A stretch of DNA of 64,000 nucleotides from NCBI RefSeq assembly GCF_007828035.1, contig NZ_VITV01000017.1, positions 34,574 to 98,573 of the forward strand, given 5' to 3'. Shown here piece after piece: positions 1 through 7,100 of the stretch. This stretch comes from Nitrospirillum amazonense. Lineage in GTDB: Bacteria; Pseudomonadota; Alphaproteobacteria; Azospirillales; Azospirillaceae. The notes below the pieces were generated by a model. That model had not been told where the DNA came from. It saw only the letters and a list, made by a program, of their open reading frames with translations, and searched no databases. How positions within the stretch are numbered: the first letter of the stretch is position 1; every line of letters starts with the position of its first letter. The position numbers were made by a program, and so were the translations under genes.

Positions 1-288
1 ATCGCCCGGGCCCTGGCGACGAACCCGAAGCTGGTCCTGTTCGATGAGCCGACCTCCGCCCTCGATCCGGAACGGGTGCGCGAGGTCCTGGCCCTGATGC
101 GATCCCTGGCGGATGAGGGGCGGACCATGATCGTCGTGACCCACGAAATGGCGTTCGCGCGCGATGTGTCCAGCCGGGTGGTGCACTTGATGAACGGGCG
201 CGTCGAGTCCAGCGGCCCGCCGGCCCATATGTTCGGGGCCGACGCGTCCCCGGCGTTTCGCGCCTTCCTGTCCCCCGCGGCCCTTTGA
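1..288 (+). CDS. ABC transporter ATP-binding protein, C-terminal part (polar amino-acid uptake type)
   Basis: The gene enters from the left edge in frame 1, so only the last 95 codons are present. What is visible is the end of the nucleotide-binding domain: the end of the signature-helix region (IARAL), Walker B LVLFDEP followed by the D-loop SALDP, and the switch histidine in VVTHE. The stretch THEMAFARDVSSRV is typical of the GlnQ/HisP/ArtP amino-acid importer ATPases, in which this subunit hydrolyses ATP at the cytoplasmic face to drive a two-subunit permease. Walker A and the Q-loop lie outside the window, and so would the permease and binding protein. It is convergent with the nitroreductase gene, 26 nt away. 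The ATPase call is firm; the substrate class is inferred from this short stretch. Confidence 0.9.
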   Translation: MARALATNPKLVLFDEPTSALDPERVREVLALMRSLADEGRTMIVVTHEMAFARDVSSRVVHLMNGRVESSGPPAHMFGADASPAFRAFLSPAAL

Positions 289-314
289 CAAGGCCATGCC
301 TTCCGGCGGTGGCT

Positions 315-881
315 TCAGTCGCCAATCCAGGAAATGTGGGCTGGATTACGGGGCGGTTTTGGCGGGGCGCCATCCCTGGGATGGCCGATGATGATGGGCG
401 CCACGACCGGCATGGTCGGCGGCAGGGCCAAGGCGTCCTTGCCATCGGCGCTGTTCAGCCAGGCGTGCGACAAGCCGATCCAGCAGGTCGCCAGGCCATG
501 GCCATGGGCCGCGAGCATGAGGTTCTCCGCCGCCAGGCAGCAGTCCTGCTGGGCCATGGCGTCCGGCACCGTGGCACAGATCGCGATCATGGCGGGCGCA
601 TCGTAGAAGATGTTGAAGGCCGGGTCGGCAAGATGGCTTTCCATCGGCTTCAGCTCGGGCTGGTTATCCAAGGACCGCAGCAGAAAGGCTTTGGCATGGT
701 CCGACCACAGGCGCAGCCGGGTGCGGTCCATCACCACAATGAATGACCAGGGCTGGCGGTTCATGCCGCTTGGGGCGTCCACCGCCGCCTCGATGACCGA
801 ACGGATTTGGTTCGCGGCGACGCCGGCTTCGCTGTAGGCGCGGACGGCGCGGCGGTTATGCAGGGCGTCGAAGAGATCCAT
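315..881 (-). CDS. Nitroreductase family protein (FMN-dependent oxidoreductase)
   Basis: A 188-residue protein of the length usual for single-domain nitroreductases. The N-terminal LHNRRAVRAY resembles the FMN-phosphate-contacting RRSxR segment of the family. It is followed by APSGMNRQPWSFIVV, the usual flavin-contacting region, and a late GLATCWIG stretch. Such enzymes use NAD(P)H and FMN to reduce nitro compounds, quinones or unknown physiological acceptors in the cytoplasm. I chose the ATG at 881 because AGGAGGG lies just upstream; an in-frame extension to 956 has no such site. A Crp/Fnr-type box with one mismatch lies 101 nt upstream (983-996). Nitroreductases recur in hypoxia regulons such as DosR, which fits the neighbourhood. 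The substrate cannot be deduced. Confidence 0.9.
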   Translation of the reverse strand: MDLFDALHNRRAVRAYSEAGVAANQIRSVIEAAVDAPSGMNRQPWSFIVVMDRTRLRLWSDHAKAFLLRSLDNQPELKPMESHLADPAFNIFYDAPAMIAICATVPDAMAQQDCCLAAENLMLAAHGHGLATCWIGLSHAWLNSADGKDALALPPTMPVVAPIIIGHPRDGAPPKPPRNPAHISWIGD

Positions 882-982
882 GGTTCCCTCCTGTGCGGCA
901 TGACCCTTCCGATTACGGCCGGCGCGTCGGGTCCAGCGTGCGCCGATGGTTCGCACATTCCCATGGTCCGGCGCCGCACACC

Positions 983-996
983 TTGAGATGGATCAG
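983..996 (-). promoter_or_regulatory. Candidate Crp/Fnr-type box (one mismatch) upstream of the nitroreductase
   Basis: The plus strand reads TTGAGATGGATCAG, so 7 of 8 positions match TTGA-N6-TCAA. It ends 101 nt before the nitroreductase start at 881 and just before the stop codon of the upstream operon. On its own it would be weak; it is supported by four perfect copies nearby at similar distances from starts. Confidence 0.5.
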
Positions 997-1007
997 GCCG
1001 CCGCTGT

Positions 1008-3278
1008 TCACGGGTAGAGCAGGTATTTGGCGCGCAGGGCCTTGAAGGCCGTCAGGTCCGCGTCCCATCCGGCGGCGATGGCGCGGGGGTCGACGCCCGA
1101 ACGGATGGCCTCAACCGTGGCCTTGGAGCCGATCAGGCCCAGTGTGTCATCCAGGGTGAACCGCTGCGGGTAGAACCGGTGGAGCGCCGCCGCCAGTTCC
1201 ACACCCAACAGCGGGCTGTCCAGGGCGGTGCGATCTGTCACCGTCAGGCGCACCCCCTGGCACGTCAAGCCGGCGTAGCGGTCTCCCGTTGGGATGAAGG
1301 TCGTGGGCGCGAACTGGATGCCGGGGATGGCCCTGGCCCGCAGCACTTCAGCCAGGGCCGGTCCGTCGACCCATGGTGCGCCGACCACTTCGAATGGGGT
1401 GGCTGTCCCGCGCCCCACGCTGACGGCGCTGCCCTCGATGAGAGCCACGCCGGGATAGAGAGTGGCCTCGTTAACGGATCGGAGGTTGGGCGATGGGTTG
1501 ATCCAGCGGAGGTCCGTCTGGTCGTACCAGCGGTCGCGGCGGTAGCCCTGCATGGGAATGACGGTCAGCGCCGCGCCGATATTGTTCTCGGCATTGAACA
1601 GCGAGGCCAGTTCCCCCAGGGTCATGCCATGGCGGACCGGTAAGGCGAAATAGCCGGTGAAGGACCGGCGGTCCGCGTCCAGCACCGGCCCCTGGACTGC
1701 CGTGGCGGTGATGGGGTTGGGGCGGTCCAGCACATAGACCGGAACATGGGCCACGGCCGCCGCCTCCAGGACATAGGCCATGGTGGTGGCGTAGGTGTAG
1801 AAGCGCGCGCCGGCATCCTGGATGTCGATGACGATAGCGTCCAGGCCCGCCAACGCTTCCGGTGACGGGCGGCGGCTGCTGCCGTAAAGGCTGAGGATGG
1901 GAACGCCGGTGGCTGCGTCCGTGCCCGAGGCGACCCGGCCCTCGCGGTCACCCGCCGGCCCATGTTCCGGGCTCAGCAGCAGCGCCAGGTGCACGCCCGC
2001 TGCGCGTGCCAGCAGATCGGCGGTCCTGCGGCCCTGCCGGTCCACGCCCGTCTGGTTGGTCAGCAGTGCCACTCGCTTGCCCAGCAATGGGCTGAACCCC
2101 TGGGCGGCCAGCACATCGATGCCAGTCAATACCGGGGGCGCCCAGGCGACGGCCACTACTTCGGCCAAGCGCCGCCGCAAGGGGCGTGCGTCGCCCTTTC
2201 CATCAGGATGCAGGCGGCTTGTCAGGATGATGAGGTAGCATCCGCGGCCCGGATCCACCCACAGCGATGTGCCGGTGTAGCCAGTATGTCCATAGGAACC
2301 CGGACCGAATGCGGTGTCCTGCCCACCGGCATAGGGGGAGGTCCTGTCCCAGCCCAGCCCCCTGGTTGTTCCCCCTGGCAGCACATTGGGGGCAATCATC
2401 CGGGTGACGCTGCTGGCCTTCAGCACGCGCCGTTTCCCCAGCGTGCCGCCGTTCAGCAGCATACGGGCGAAGCGGGCCAGGTCCGCCGCCGTACCGAAGG
2501 CGCCGGCATGTCCGGCCACGCCCCCCATGCGATAGGCGGTTGGGTCGCTGACTCTCCCCCATCGCAACGCCCCATCCTGAACGTCCGTCGGAGCGATGCG
2601 GGGATGCAACGCGGCGGGGGGCAGGAACCGTGTGTCCGTCATGCCCAAGGGGCGGAAGATATGCCGGGCCGCGTACCGGTCCAGCGGCAGGCCGCTGACC
2701 CGCCGCACCACCTCGCCCAGGACCAGGAAGTTGATGTCGCTGTAGCGGAAACGCTCTCCGGGGGGGCTGACCGGCGTCTCCGCCAGCAGCAGGGCCCGCG
2801 CCTCGGCGGCACCGTCCCACCGGCGGGTCCGATCCAGGTCCGCGCGCAGGCCAGATGTATGGGTCAGCAGCGCCTCAACGGTGATGGCAGCCTTGCCGTT
2901 GGTGGAGAAGGCCGGCCAATAGCGGGATACCGGCGCCTCCAGGTGCACCTTGCCCCGTTCCACCAATTGCATGATGGCGGTGGTGGTCACCAGCACCTTG
3001 GTCAGCGAGGCCAGGTCGAAGATGGTGTCGGCTGTCATGGGTGCGGTGTCCGGGACCACCCGGCGCAACCCCCAGGCGCCTTGGTACAGGATGCCGTCGC
3101 GGTCGCCGACCAGGATCACGGCTCCTGGGATATGGCCGGCGGTCATCTCCTCCCGGACGGCGCTCTCGATGAAGGGCGCCAGCGAGGCCATGTCCGGCCG
3201 GGCGGCGAACGCCGGTGTGATGCCCAGGGCCAGCAGGGCCAGGCCCAGGAGGAGGTGGCTGCGGAGCCACAGGGACAT
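1008..3278 (-). CDS. Fused serine hydrolase (beta-lactamase/AmiE-like) and NamZ (DUF1343) exo-N-acetylmuramidase
   Basis: A 756-residue exported two-domain protein. Residues 1-25 form a signal peptide ending AFA. Residues about 30-375 form a beta-lactamase/AmiE-like serine hydrolase with intact SLTK (91-94), YSD (179-181) and HTG (331-333) motifs. Residues about 385-756 are a DUF1343/NamZ domain, starting near LTNQTG (406-411) and carrying SPEHG (436-440). In Bacillus subtilis the separate proteins AmiE (muropeptide amidase of the beta-lactamase fold) and NamZ (exo-beta-N-acetylmuramidase) act consecutively in peptidoglycan recycling, so a periplasmic bifunctional enzyme is likely; this is inferred from the families. 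The ATG at 3278 follows GAGGA, which overlaps the TGA of the preceding glycosidase gene 8 nt away. It is the last gene of a five-gene operon. Confidence 0.9.
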   Translation of the reverse strand: MSLWLRSHLLLGLALLALGITPAFAARPDMASLAPFIESAVREEMTAGHIPGAVILVGDRDGILYQGAWGLRRVVPDTAPMTADTIFDLASLTKVLVTTTAIMQLVERGKVHLEAPVSRYWPAFSTNGKAAITVEALLTHTSGLRADLDRTRRWDGAAEARALLLAETPVSPPGERFRYSDINFLVLGEVVRRVSGLPLDRYAARHIFRPLGMTDTRFLPPAALHPRIAPTDVQDGALRWGRVSDPTAYRMGGVAGHAGAFGTAADLARFARMLLNGGTLGKRRVLKASSVTRMIAPNVLPGGTTRGLGWDRTSPYAGGQDTAFGPGSYGHTGYTGTSLWVDPGRGCYLIILTSRLHPDGKGDARPLRRRLAEVVAVAWAPPVLTGIDVLAAQGFSPLLGKRVALLTNQTGVDRQGRRTADLLARAAGVHLALLLSPEHGPAGDREGRVASGTDAATGVPILSLYGSSRRPSPEALAGLDAIVIDIQDAGARFYTYATTMAYVLEAAAVAHVPVYVLDRPNPITATAVQGPVLDADRRSFTGYFALPVRHGMTLGELASLFNAENNIGAALTVIPMQGYRRDRWYDQTDLRWINPSPNLRSVNEATLYPGVALIEGSAVSVGRGTATPFEVVGAPWVDGPALAEVLRARAIPGIQFAPTTFIPTGDRYAGLTCQGVRLTVTDRTALDSPLLGVELAAALHRFYPQRFTLDDTLGLIGSKATVEAIRSGVDPRAIAAGWDADLTAFKALRAKYLLYP

Positions 3279-3286
3279 GCCGGTCC

Positions 3287-4549
3287 TCAGCGCGCGGCCT
3301 GCTGTTCCACGCCCAGGTCGCCGTAAACGTTGCGCGGGTTCCACAGCATCCATCCGTCCACCCCCACATCATCGGCCGCCTTGGTCTGCAACCGTATCTC
3401 ACCACCGCCGAAGGACCGGCGATCAAAGGCGTAGTCCTTGAAGGCCTGCAGCCAGGGGCGGAACCGCTTGGGCGATATGTTCAGGCGTGACAGCGCGTTT
3501 TCCAGGGACAGGCGCACGATCTCATAAGAATGGCTGACCGGGTTGCGGTATCCGGGAATGCCGAACTGGAAGCCCGACGGGTAAAGCATGGGGGACAGGT
3601 AATCCACCTGCGGCGCCAGTTCCTCCAGACGCTGCCCGATACCGGTATCGTCCAGGTTCCAGCAGACATAGCCGAAGATATCCGCCGCGACATAGACGTT
3701 GTACGGCAGCAACCGGCCGCGCGCTTCTCCCAGGAAGCCGGCGATGGCGGCCAGCCGGTCTTTTTCCGTGGTGGGTCCGGCGAAGCGCAGACGCTGGTTG
3801 GCGTCCGGGAAGCGCACATAGTCGAACTGGATCTCGTCGAAGCCGGCCTGGGCCGCCTCGATGGCGATGCCGATGTTGTAGTCGCGAACCACCTGTTGCA
3901 GCGGGTCGGTCCAGGCGAGATGCTCCCGATCGCGAAACAGCTCGCCATTGCCGCGCTTCACCGCCAGGTCGGGCCGGCTGGCCGCCAGCAGCGGGTCCTT
4001 GAAGGTGACGATGCGGGCGATGGCATAGATTCCCTGCGCGTGAAGCGTCGCCGCCAGCTCCGCCAGGTTGGGGATGGTGGTGATTGCGCGGGCGCCGGGC
4101 ACCGTCATGGCGGTCGCACTAGGGAAGGGGACCAGCCCCCTGTCCCCCTTCACGTCGATCACCAGGGCGTTTAGGCCTTTCTCCCGCATCAAGGCCAAGG
4201 CGGGATCGCGCAGTGAACTGGAGCCGATGCCGTAGACGGTGAGATAGAGCGCCTTGGGCGTAAAGGGCTCCAGGCGCAGCACGGCATCCGTAGGTGGCGA
4301 TGCCGCGGGGTTGAAGGTGCCTGCCCGGTAGCCCGGGGCGCGGGCGAACACCGGGCCCGTGGTGTCGACGGTGAAGCGTCCCATCCCGTCCACCGGCACC
4401 AGCTGACCGCCGGCGACGATCGTGGCGCCGGCGATGGGCGCGCCGGTGGCGCCATCGACAATCCGCCCCGCCATGGCCGCCGCCGGATGGACCAGCGTCA
4501 GTCCCAGGCAGATGGCGAGCACGGCGCTCTTGAGGAACCGTCGGATCAT
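3287..4549 (-). CDS. Secreted putative glycoside hydrolase (GHL13/DUF4015 type)
   Basis: A 420-residue protein with a signal peptide (hydrophobic run at about 8-25). It has a small carboxypeptidase-regulatory-like beta domain (about 27-90: RIVDGATGAPIAGATI) and a TIM-barrel-like DUF4015 domain from about residue 95. The segment FDEIQFDYVRFP, with clustered acidic residues, is the characteristic region of this family, where the catalytic carboxylates are expected. Family members are predicted extracellular or periplasmic glycosidases acting on polysaccharides; no substrate can be read from the sequence. The start ATG (4549-4547) overlaps the TGA of the deacetylase gene as ATGA, which implies translational coupling. 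The neighbours, a deacetylase and NamZ, suggest action on peptidoglycan or an N-acetylated surface polysaccharide. Confidence 0.82.
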   Translation of the reverse strand: MIRRFLKSAVLAICLGLTLVHPAAAMAGRIVDGATGAPIAGATIVAGGQLVPVDGMGRFTVDTTGPVFARAPGYRAGTFNPAASPPTDAVLRLEPFTPKALYLTVYGIGSSSLRDPALALMREKGLNALVIDVKGDRGLVPFPSATAMTVPGARAITTIPNLAELAATLHAQGIYAIARIVTFKDPLLAASRPDLAVKRGNGELFRDREHLAWTDPLQQVVRDYNIGIAIEAAQAGFDEIQFDYVRFPDANQRLRFAGPTTEKDRLAAIAGFLGEARGRLLPYNVYVAADIFGYVCWNLDDTGIGQRLEELAPQVDYLSPMLYPSGFQFGIPGYRNPVSHSYEIVRLSLENALSRLNISPKRFRPWLQAFKDYAFDRRSFGGGEIRLQTKAADDVGVDGWMLWNPRNVYGDLGVEQQAAR

Positions 4550-5340
4550 CGTGGCTGGCCCTTTTTCGCGGGTGCTGGTGTCAGCAACGCGGCGAAGGCG
4601 GCGTCGCGGTCGTGGTTTGAAACCGGAATGCGGGGAATGGCGTAGAGCGGCCCCCCCGGTGCCGCCCATCCACCCTCATAAGCGAAGGCGGCGCGGTAGC
4701 CGGCGCGCTGCGCGGCGGCCTGAAGATCGGCATCGATGATTCCGAACGGCCAGGCCAGCAGGTCGACCTTGATGCCCAGGTGCTGCTCCAGCGCCGCCTT
4801 GGACCGGACCAACTGGGAGTTCACGAAGATCCGGTAATCGTCCGGCGTGCGACGGGCGCGTTCCTTGCGGAAATTGGGGTGCCAATAAGTGTGGGACTGA
4901 ACGTCCACCAGGCCGGACCGGACCATCTCCGCCAGCTGTTCCCATGTCAGGGCGTAGGCGGCGTTGGAAATGGCCGAAGGGTAGATGAACAGGGTGACCG
5001 GCACATGACGGCGGCGGATGATGGGGTAGAGCTGGGTGTAGACCGAGACGTGACCGTCATCCACGGTGATGGCGGCCGCCGGGCCAGCGGTCCCGGTGGG
5101 CCACTGGCCGCCGCGCACCGCATCCACCACGCTTCGCAGGGGCATGACTTTGATGTCGTGAGCGTCCAGCCAGTCGAGCTGCCGCTCGAATACGGGCGTC
5201 GTGATGGTGGTGGGGCCGGGCGTGGTCGGATCGAAACGGTGATAGGCCAGGACCGGTGTGCCGCCTTCCCCCCGCGCGGCCGGCGCCGCCACTGCGGACA
5301 CCAGGAGGAGGATCACGGGAAACAGCACTCGGCACCGCAT
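4546..5340 (-). CDS. Polysaccharide deacetylase family protein (NodB-like domain), exported
   Basis: A 264-residue protein with an N-terminal signal peptide. The NodB-type barrel shows the metal/catalytic motif as TVDDGH (usual TFDDG), then SHTYWHPNF, matching the second metal-binding motif H-(S/T)-xx-H. The late LLAWPFG is typical of PgaB/PdaA-like proteins. These enzymes remove N-acetyl groups from peptidoglycan, poly-N-acetylglucosamine or related glycans using Zn2+. I used the ATG at 5340 because AGGAGGGG lies 5-6 nt upstream; a start at 5364 would overlap the patatin gene. It sits between the patatin gene (10 nt upstream) and the glycosidase gene (ATGA overlap), so the three are almost certainly co-translated. 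Confidence 0.88.
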   Translation of the reverse strand: MRCRVLFPVILLLVSAVAAPAARGEGGTPVLAYHRFDPTTPGPTTITTPVFERQLDWLDAHDIKVMPLRSVVDAVRGGQWPTGTAGPAAAITVDDGHVSVYTQLYPIIRRRHVPVTLFIYPSAISNAAYALTWEQLAEMVRSGLVDVQSHTYWHPNFRKERARRTPDDYRIFVNSQLVRSKAALEQHLGIKVDLLAWPFGIIDADLQAAAQRAGYRAAFAYEGGWAAPGGPLYAIPRIPVSNHDRDAAFAALLTPAPAKKGQPR

Positions 5341-5350
5341 GGCGCCCCTC

Positions 5351-6526
5351 CTATTCCCGGCCATCGACGGCCACGTCGAAGGTGAAGATCCCGTCCGCCG
5401 TTTCCGGACGCCGCGTCACCTCTGGATGACGCAAGGTCCGCACCGTGTCCTGGTAGCCGATGGCCCAATGCTCCCCGACGCTCAGCCGGGAGAACTCGAA
5501 ATCCTTGGTGCTGCCCTGGTGGCGTTTGGCGTGATAGATCAGGTGGATGATGTTGAACACCTTGTGGTCCGCGTCGGGCTCCAGGTGGCGGGCCGCCGGC
5601 AGGTCGCGGTAGTCGGCGGGCAGGGCGGCCAGCAGGGCGGCGATGGCATGCCGCAGCCGTTGCTTGCGCCGGAATTCATCGGTCACGGCCCGGGTCCGGC
5701 TGGAATACTGTATTTCCTTCTGACGGGTCATGGCCTCGGCCAGGCTTGTCGGCATGTCGCCCCTGGCGCTCCACAGGTCCACCTGGAACGCCAGCGTGTC
5801 CTCGTGCGCATCGCCTTCCAGCACCCATTGCAGGGGCGTGTTCGACACCAATCCGCCATCCCAATAAAACTCGCCGTCGACCTCGATCGCCGGGAAACCC
5901 GGCGGCAGGGCGGCGCTGGCCATGACATGTTCAGGACCGATGGTATGGGTGGCGGTGTCGAAATAGACGAAGTTGCCGGTTTCGATGTTGACGGCGCCGA
6001 CGCTGAAGCGCAGGCCGCCAGCGTTGATGCGATCGAAATCCACCAGCCGCTCCAGCGTGCGGCGAAGGGGGGCGGTGTCGTAGAAACTGGTCGCCGCCGT
6101 GCTGCCCGGCCACGACGCCCAGGGTGGGACCAGCCGGGGGGTGCACATGCCGGGCACGCCGGCTACGGTCGCTATGAGGGCGCTCAGTTGGTTGAGGGTG
6201 GATCGCGGTGCCTCGCCGTCCACTTGCGACGTCGCCAACGCTTCCAGGCAATCCAGGGCCCGGGCCGCTCCGGCCACTTCGTCCCAAAACTGCCGCAGCT
6301 TGGCCACGCGCTCCCCGGGCGGGTTGCCGGCGATCAGTGCGGCGTTGATGGCGCCGATGGACATGCCGGCTACCCAGTCGGGGTGCAACTCCGCCTCGGC
6401 CAAGGCCTCATACGCGCCGGCCTGGTAAGAGCCCAGGGCGCCGCCGCCCTGCAGAACCAGCGCGATGCGCCGGAACGGGGGACGCGCAGTGGACCGATGG
6501 GTCCGGAGCAGGGGCATGTCGGGCAT
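5351..6526 (-). CDS. Patatin-like phospholipase with C-terminal DUF3734-type region
   Basis: A 391-residue protein. The oxyanion loop GGGALG is at about residues 27-32. The nucleophile elbow GMSIG has Ser56, and the catalytic Asp lies in the DGG of WDGGLVSNTPL. The C-terminal third, with FNIIHLIYHAKRHQGSTKDFEFSR, matches the DUF3734 extension found on alphaproteobacterial patatins. The expected activity is acyl hydrolysis of phospholipids or storage lipids; related proteins are linked to PHB granules or membrane-lipid turnover, but nothing here decides between these. There is no signal peptide. The ATG at 6526 is preferred; an in-frame TTG at 6547 overlaps the TGA of the previous gene and could be the coupled start instead. 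Confidence 0.9.
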   Translation of the reverse strand: MPDMPLLRTHRSTARPPFRRIALVLQGGGALGSYQAGAYEALAEAELHPDWVAGMSIGAINAALIAGNPPGERVAKLRQFWDEVAGAARALDCLEALATSQVDGEAPRSTLNQLSALIATVAGVPGMCTPRLVPPWASWPGSTAATSFYDTAPLRRTLERLVDFDRINAGGLRFSVGAVNIETGNFVYFDTATHTIGPEHVMASAALPPGFPAIEVDGEFYWDGGLVSNTPLQWVLEGDAHEDTLAFQVDLWSARGDMPTSLAEAMTRQKEIQYSSRTRAVTDEFRRKQRLRHAIAALLAALPADYRDLPAARHLEPDADHKVFNIIHLIYHAKRHQGSTKDFEFSRLSVGEHWAIGYQDTVRTLRHPEVTRRPETADGIFTFDVAVDGRE

Positions 6527-6543
6527 GGTTCCGGTCCCGCCCG

Positions 6544-6969
6544 TCAAAGCCGCCCGACTTCGAATTCCTCGCAGGAGTGGCCCAGCGCCGCCAGCCCTTC
6601 CTCCAGGTAATCTCCCAGCGCCGGCATGCCCATGAGGTACGAGGCGGAATGGCGATGGTGGCGCTCGCGGGCCAAAGCCCGGACGGTGGCCCAGTCGTCA
6701 TCGCCGCGCCCCAGCCAGGCCAGGGCGATCAGGTCGATCACTTCATCGTCGTTCAGGGCGTTGATGGCGGCACGAAGCTCGGCGGCCGTCGGATCGTCGG
6801 CATAATCGCCGAGGATGGAGCCCTCGCCGTCATCGGCGGGATTGGAGCCGGGATCCGGTTCCACCGGCGCCACCTTCACGTCGAATTCCCGGGCCTTCAC
6901 AATGATGTAGAAGACTTTCTCAACGCTGATGTTCAACTCGACCCGCTGGGGTGTCTCGACCGTGGGCAT
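6544..6969 (-). CDS. DUF3775 domain protein, first gene of the envelope operon
   Basis: A 141-residue acidic cytoplasmic protein without signal or membrane segments. It matches the small proteobacterial DUF3775 family by its opening (LNISVEKVFYIIVKAREFDVK) and by its helical second half (ALNDDEVIDLIALAWLGRGD). The function of the family is unknown. The ATG at 6969 follows GGAGAGG. A perfect TTGA-N6-TCAA box lies 80 nt upstream. The gene leads the run patatin, deacetylase, glycosidase, serine hydrolase-NamZ, with gaps or overlaps of under 20 nt throughout. A regulatory or structural role in the same response is a guess from position only. Confidence 0.85.
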   Translation of the reverse strand: MPTVETPQRVELNISVEKVFYIIVKAREFDVKVAPVEPDPGSNPADDGEGSILGDYADDPTAAELRAAINALNDDEVIDLIALAWLGRGDDDWATVRALARERHHRHSASYLMGMPALGDYLEEGLAALGHSCEEFEVGRL

Positions 6970-7049
6970 GGTCCTCTCCCTTGTCCGGCCAATGGTGACC
7001 GGCTGCGTGCGTGCTCCTCAACGCTTAAGGGAATTGGCGGGATATATCC

Positions 7050-7063
7050 TTGACGTGGCTCAA
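7050..7063 (-). promoter_or_regulatory. Crp/Fnr (FixK-type) box upstream of the DUF3775 operon
   Basis: TTGACGTGGCTCAA is a perfect TTGA-N6-TCAA palindrome. It ends 80 nt before the DUF3775 start codon at 6969, a usual position for a class II Fnr/FixK-activated promoter once a leader is allowed for. It lies between the mgtA-type stop at 7101 and the next operon, so it can serve only the envelope operon. Confidence 0.72.
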
Positions 7064-7100
7064 GGGTGGGCTTTTTGCTTTCCAGCCGTCACGGCGCCAA

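Noticed and set aside
285..746. Plus-strand frame overlapping the nitroreductase
   Set aside because: Antisense shadow of the nitroreductase gene, with no coherent protein features.
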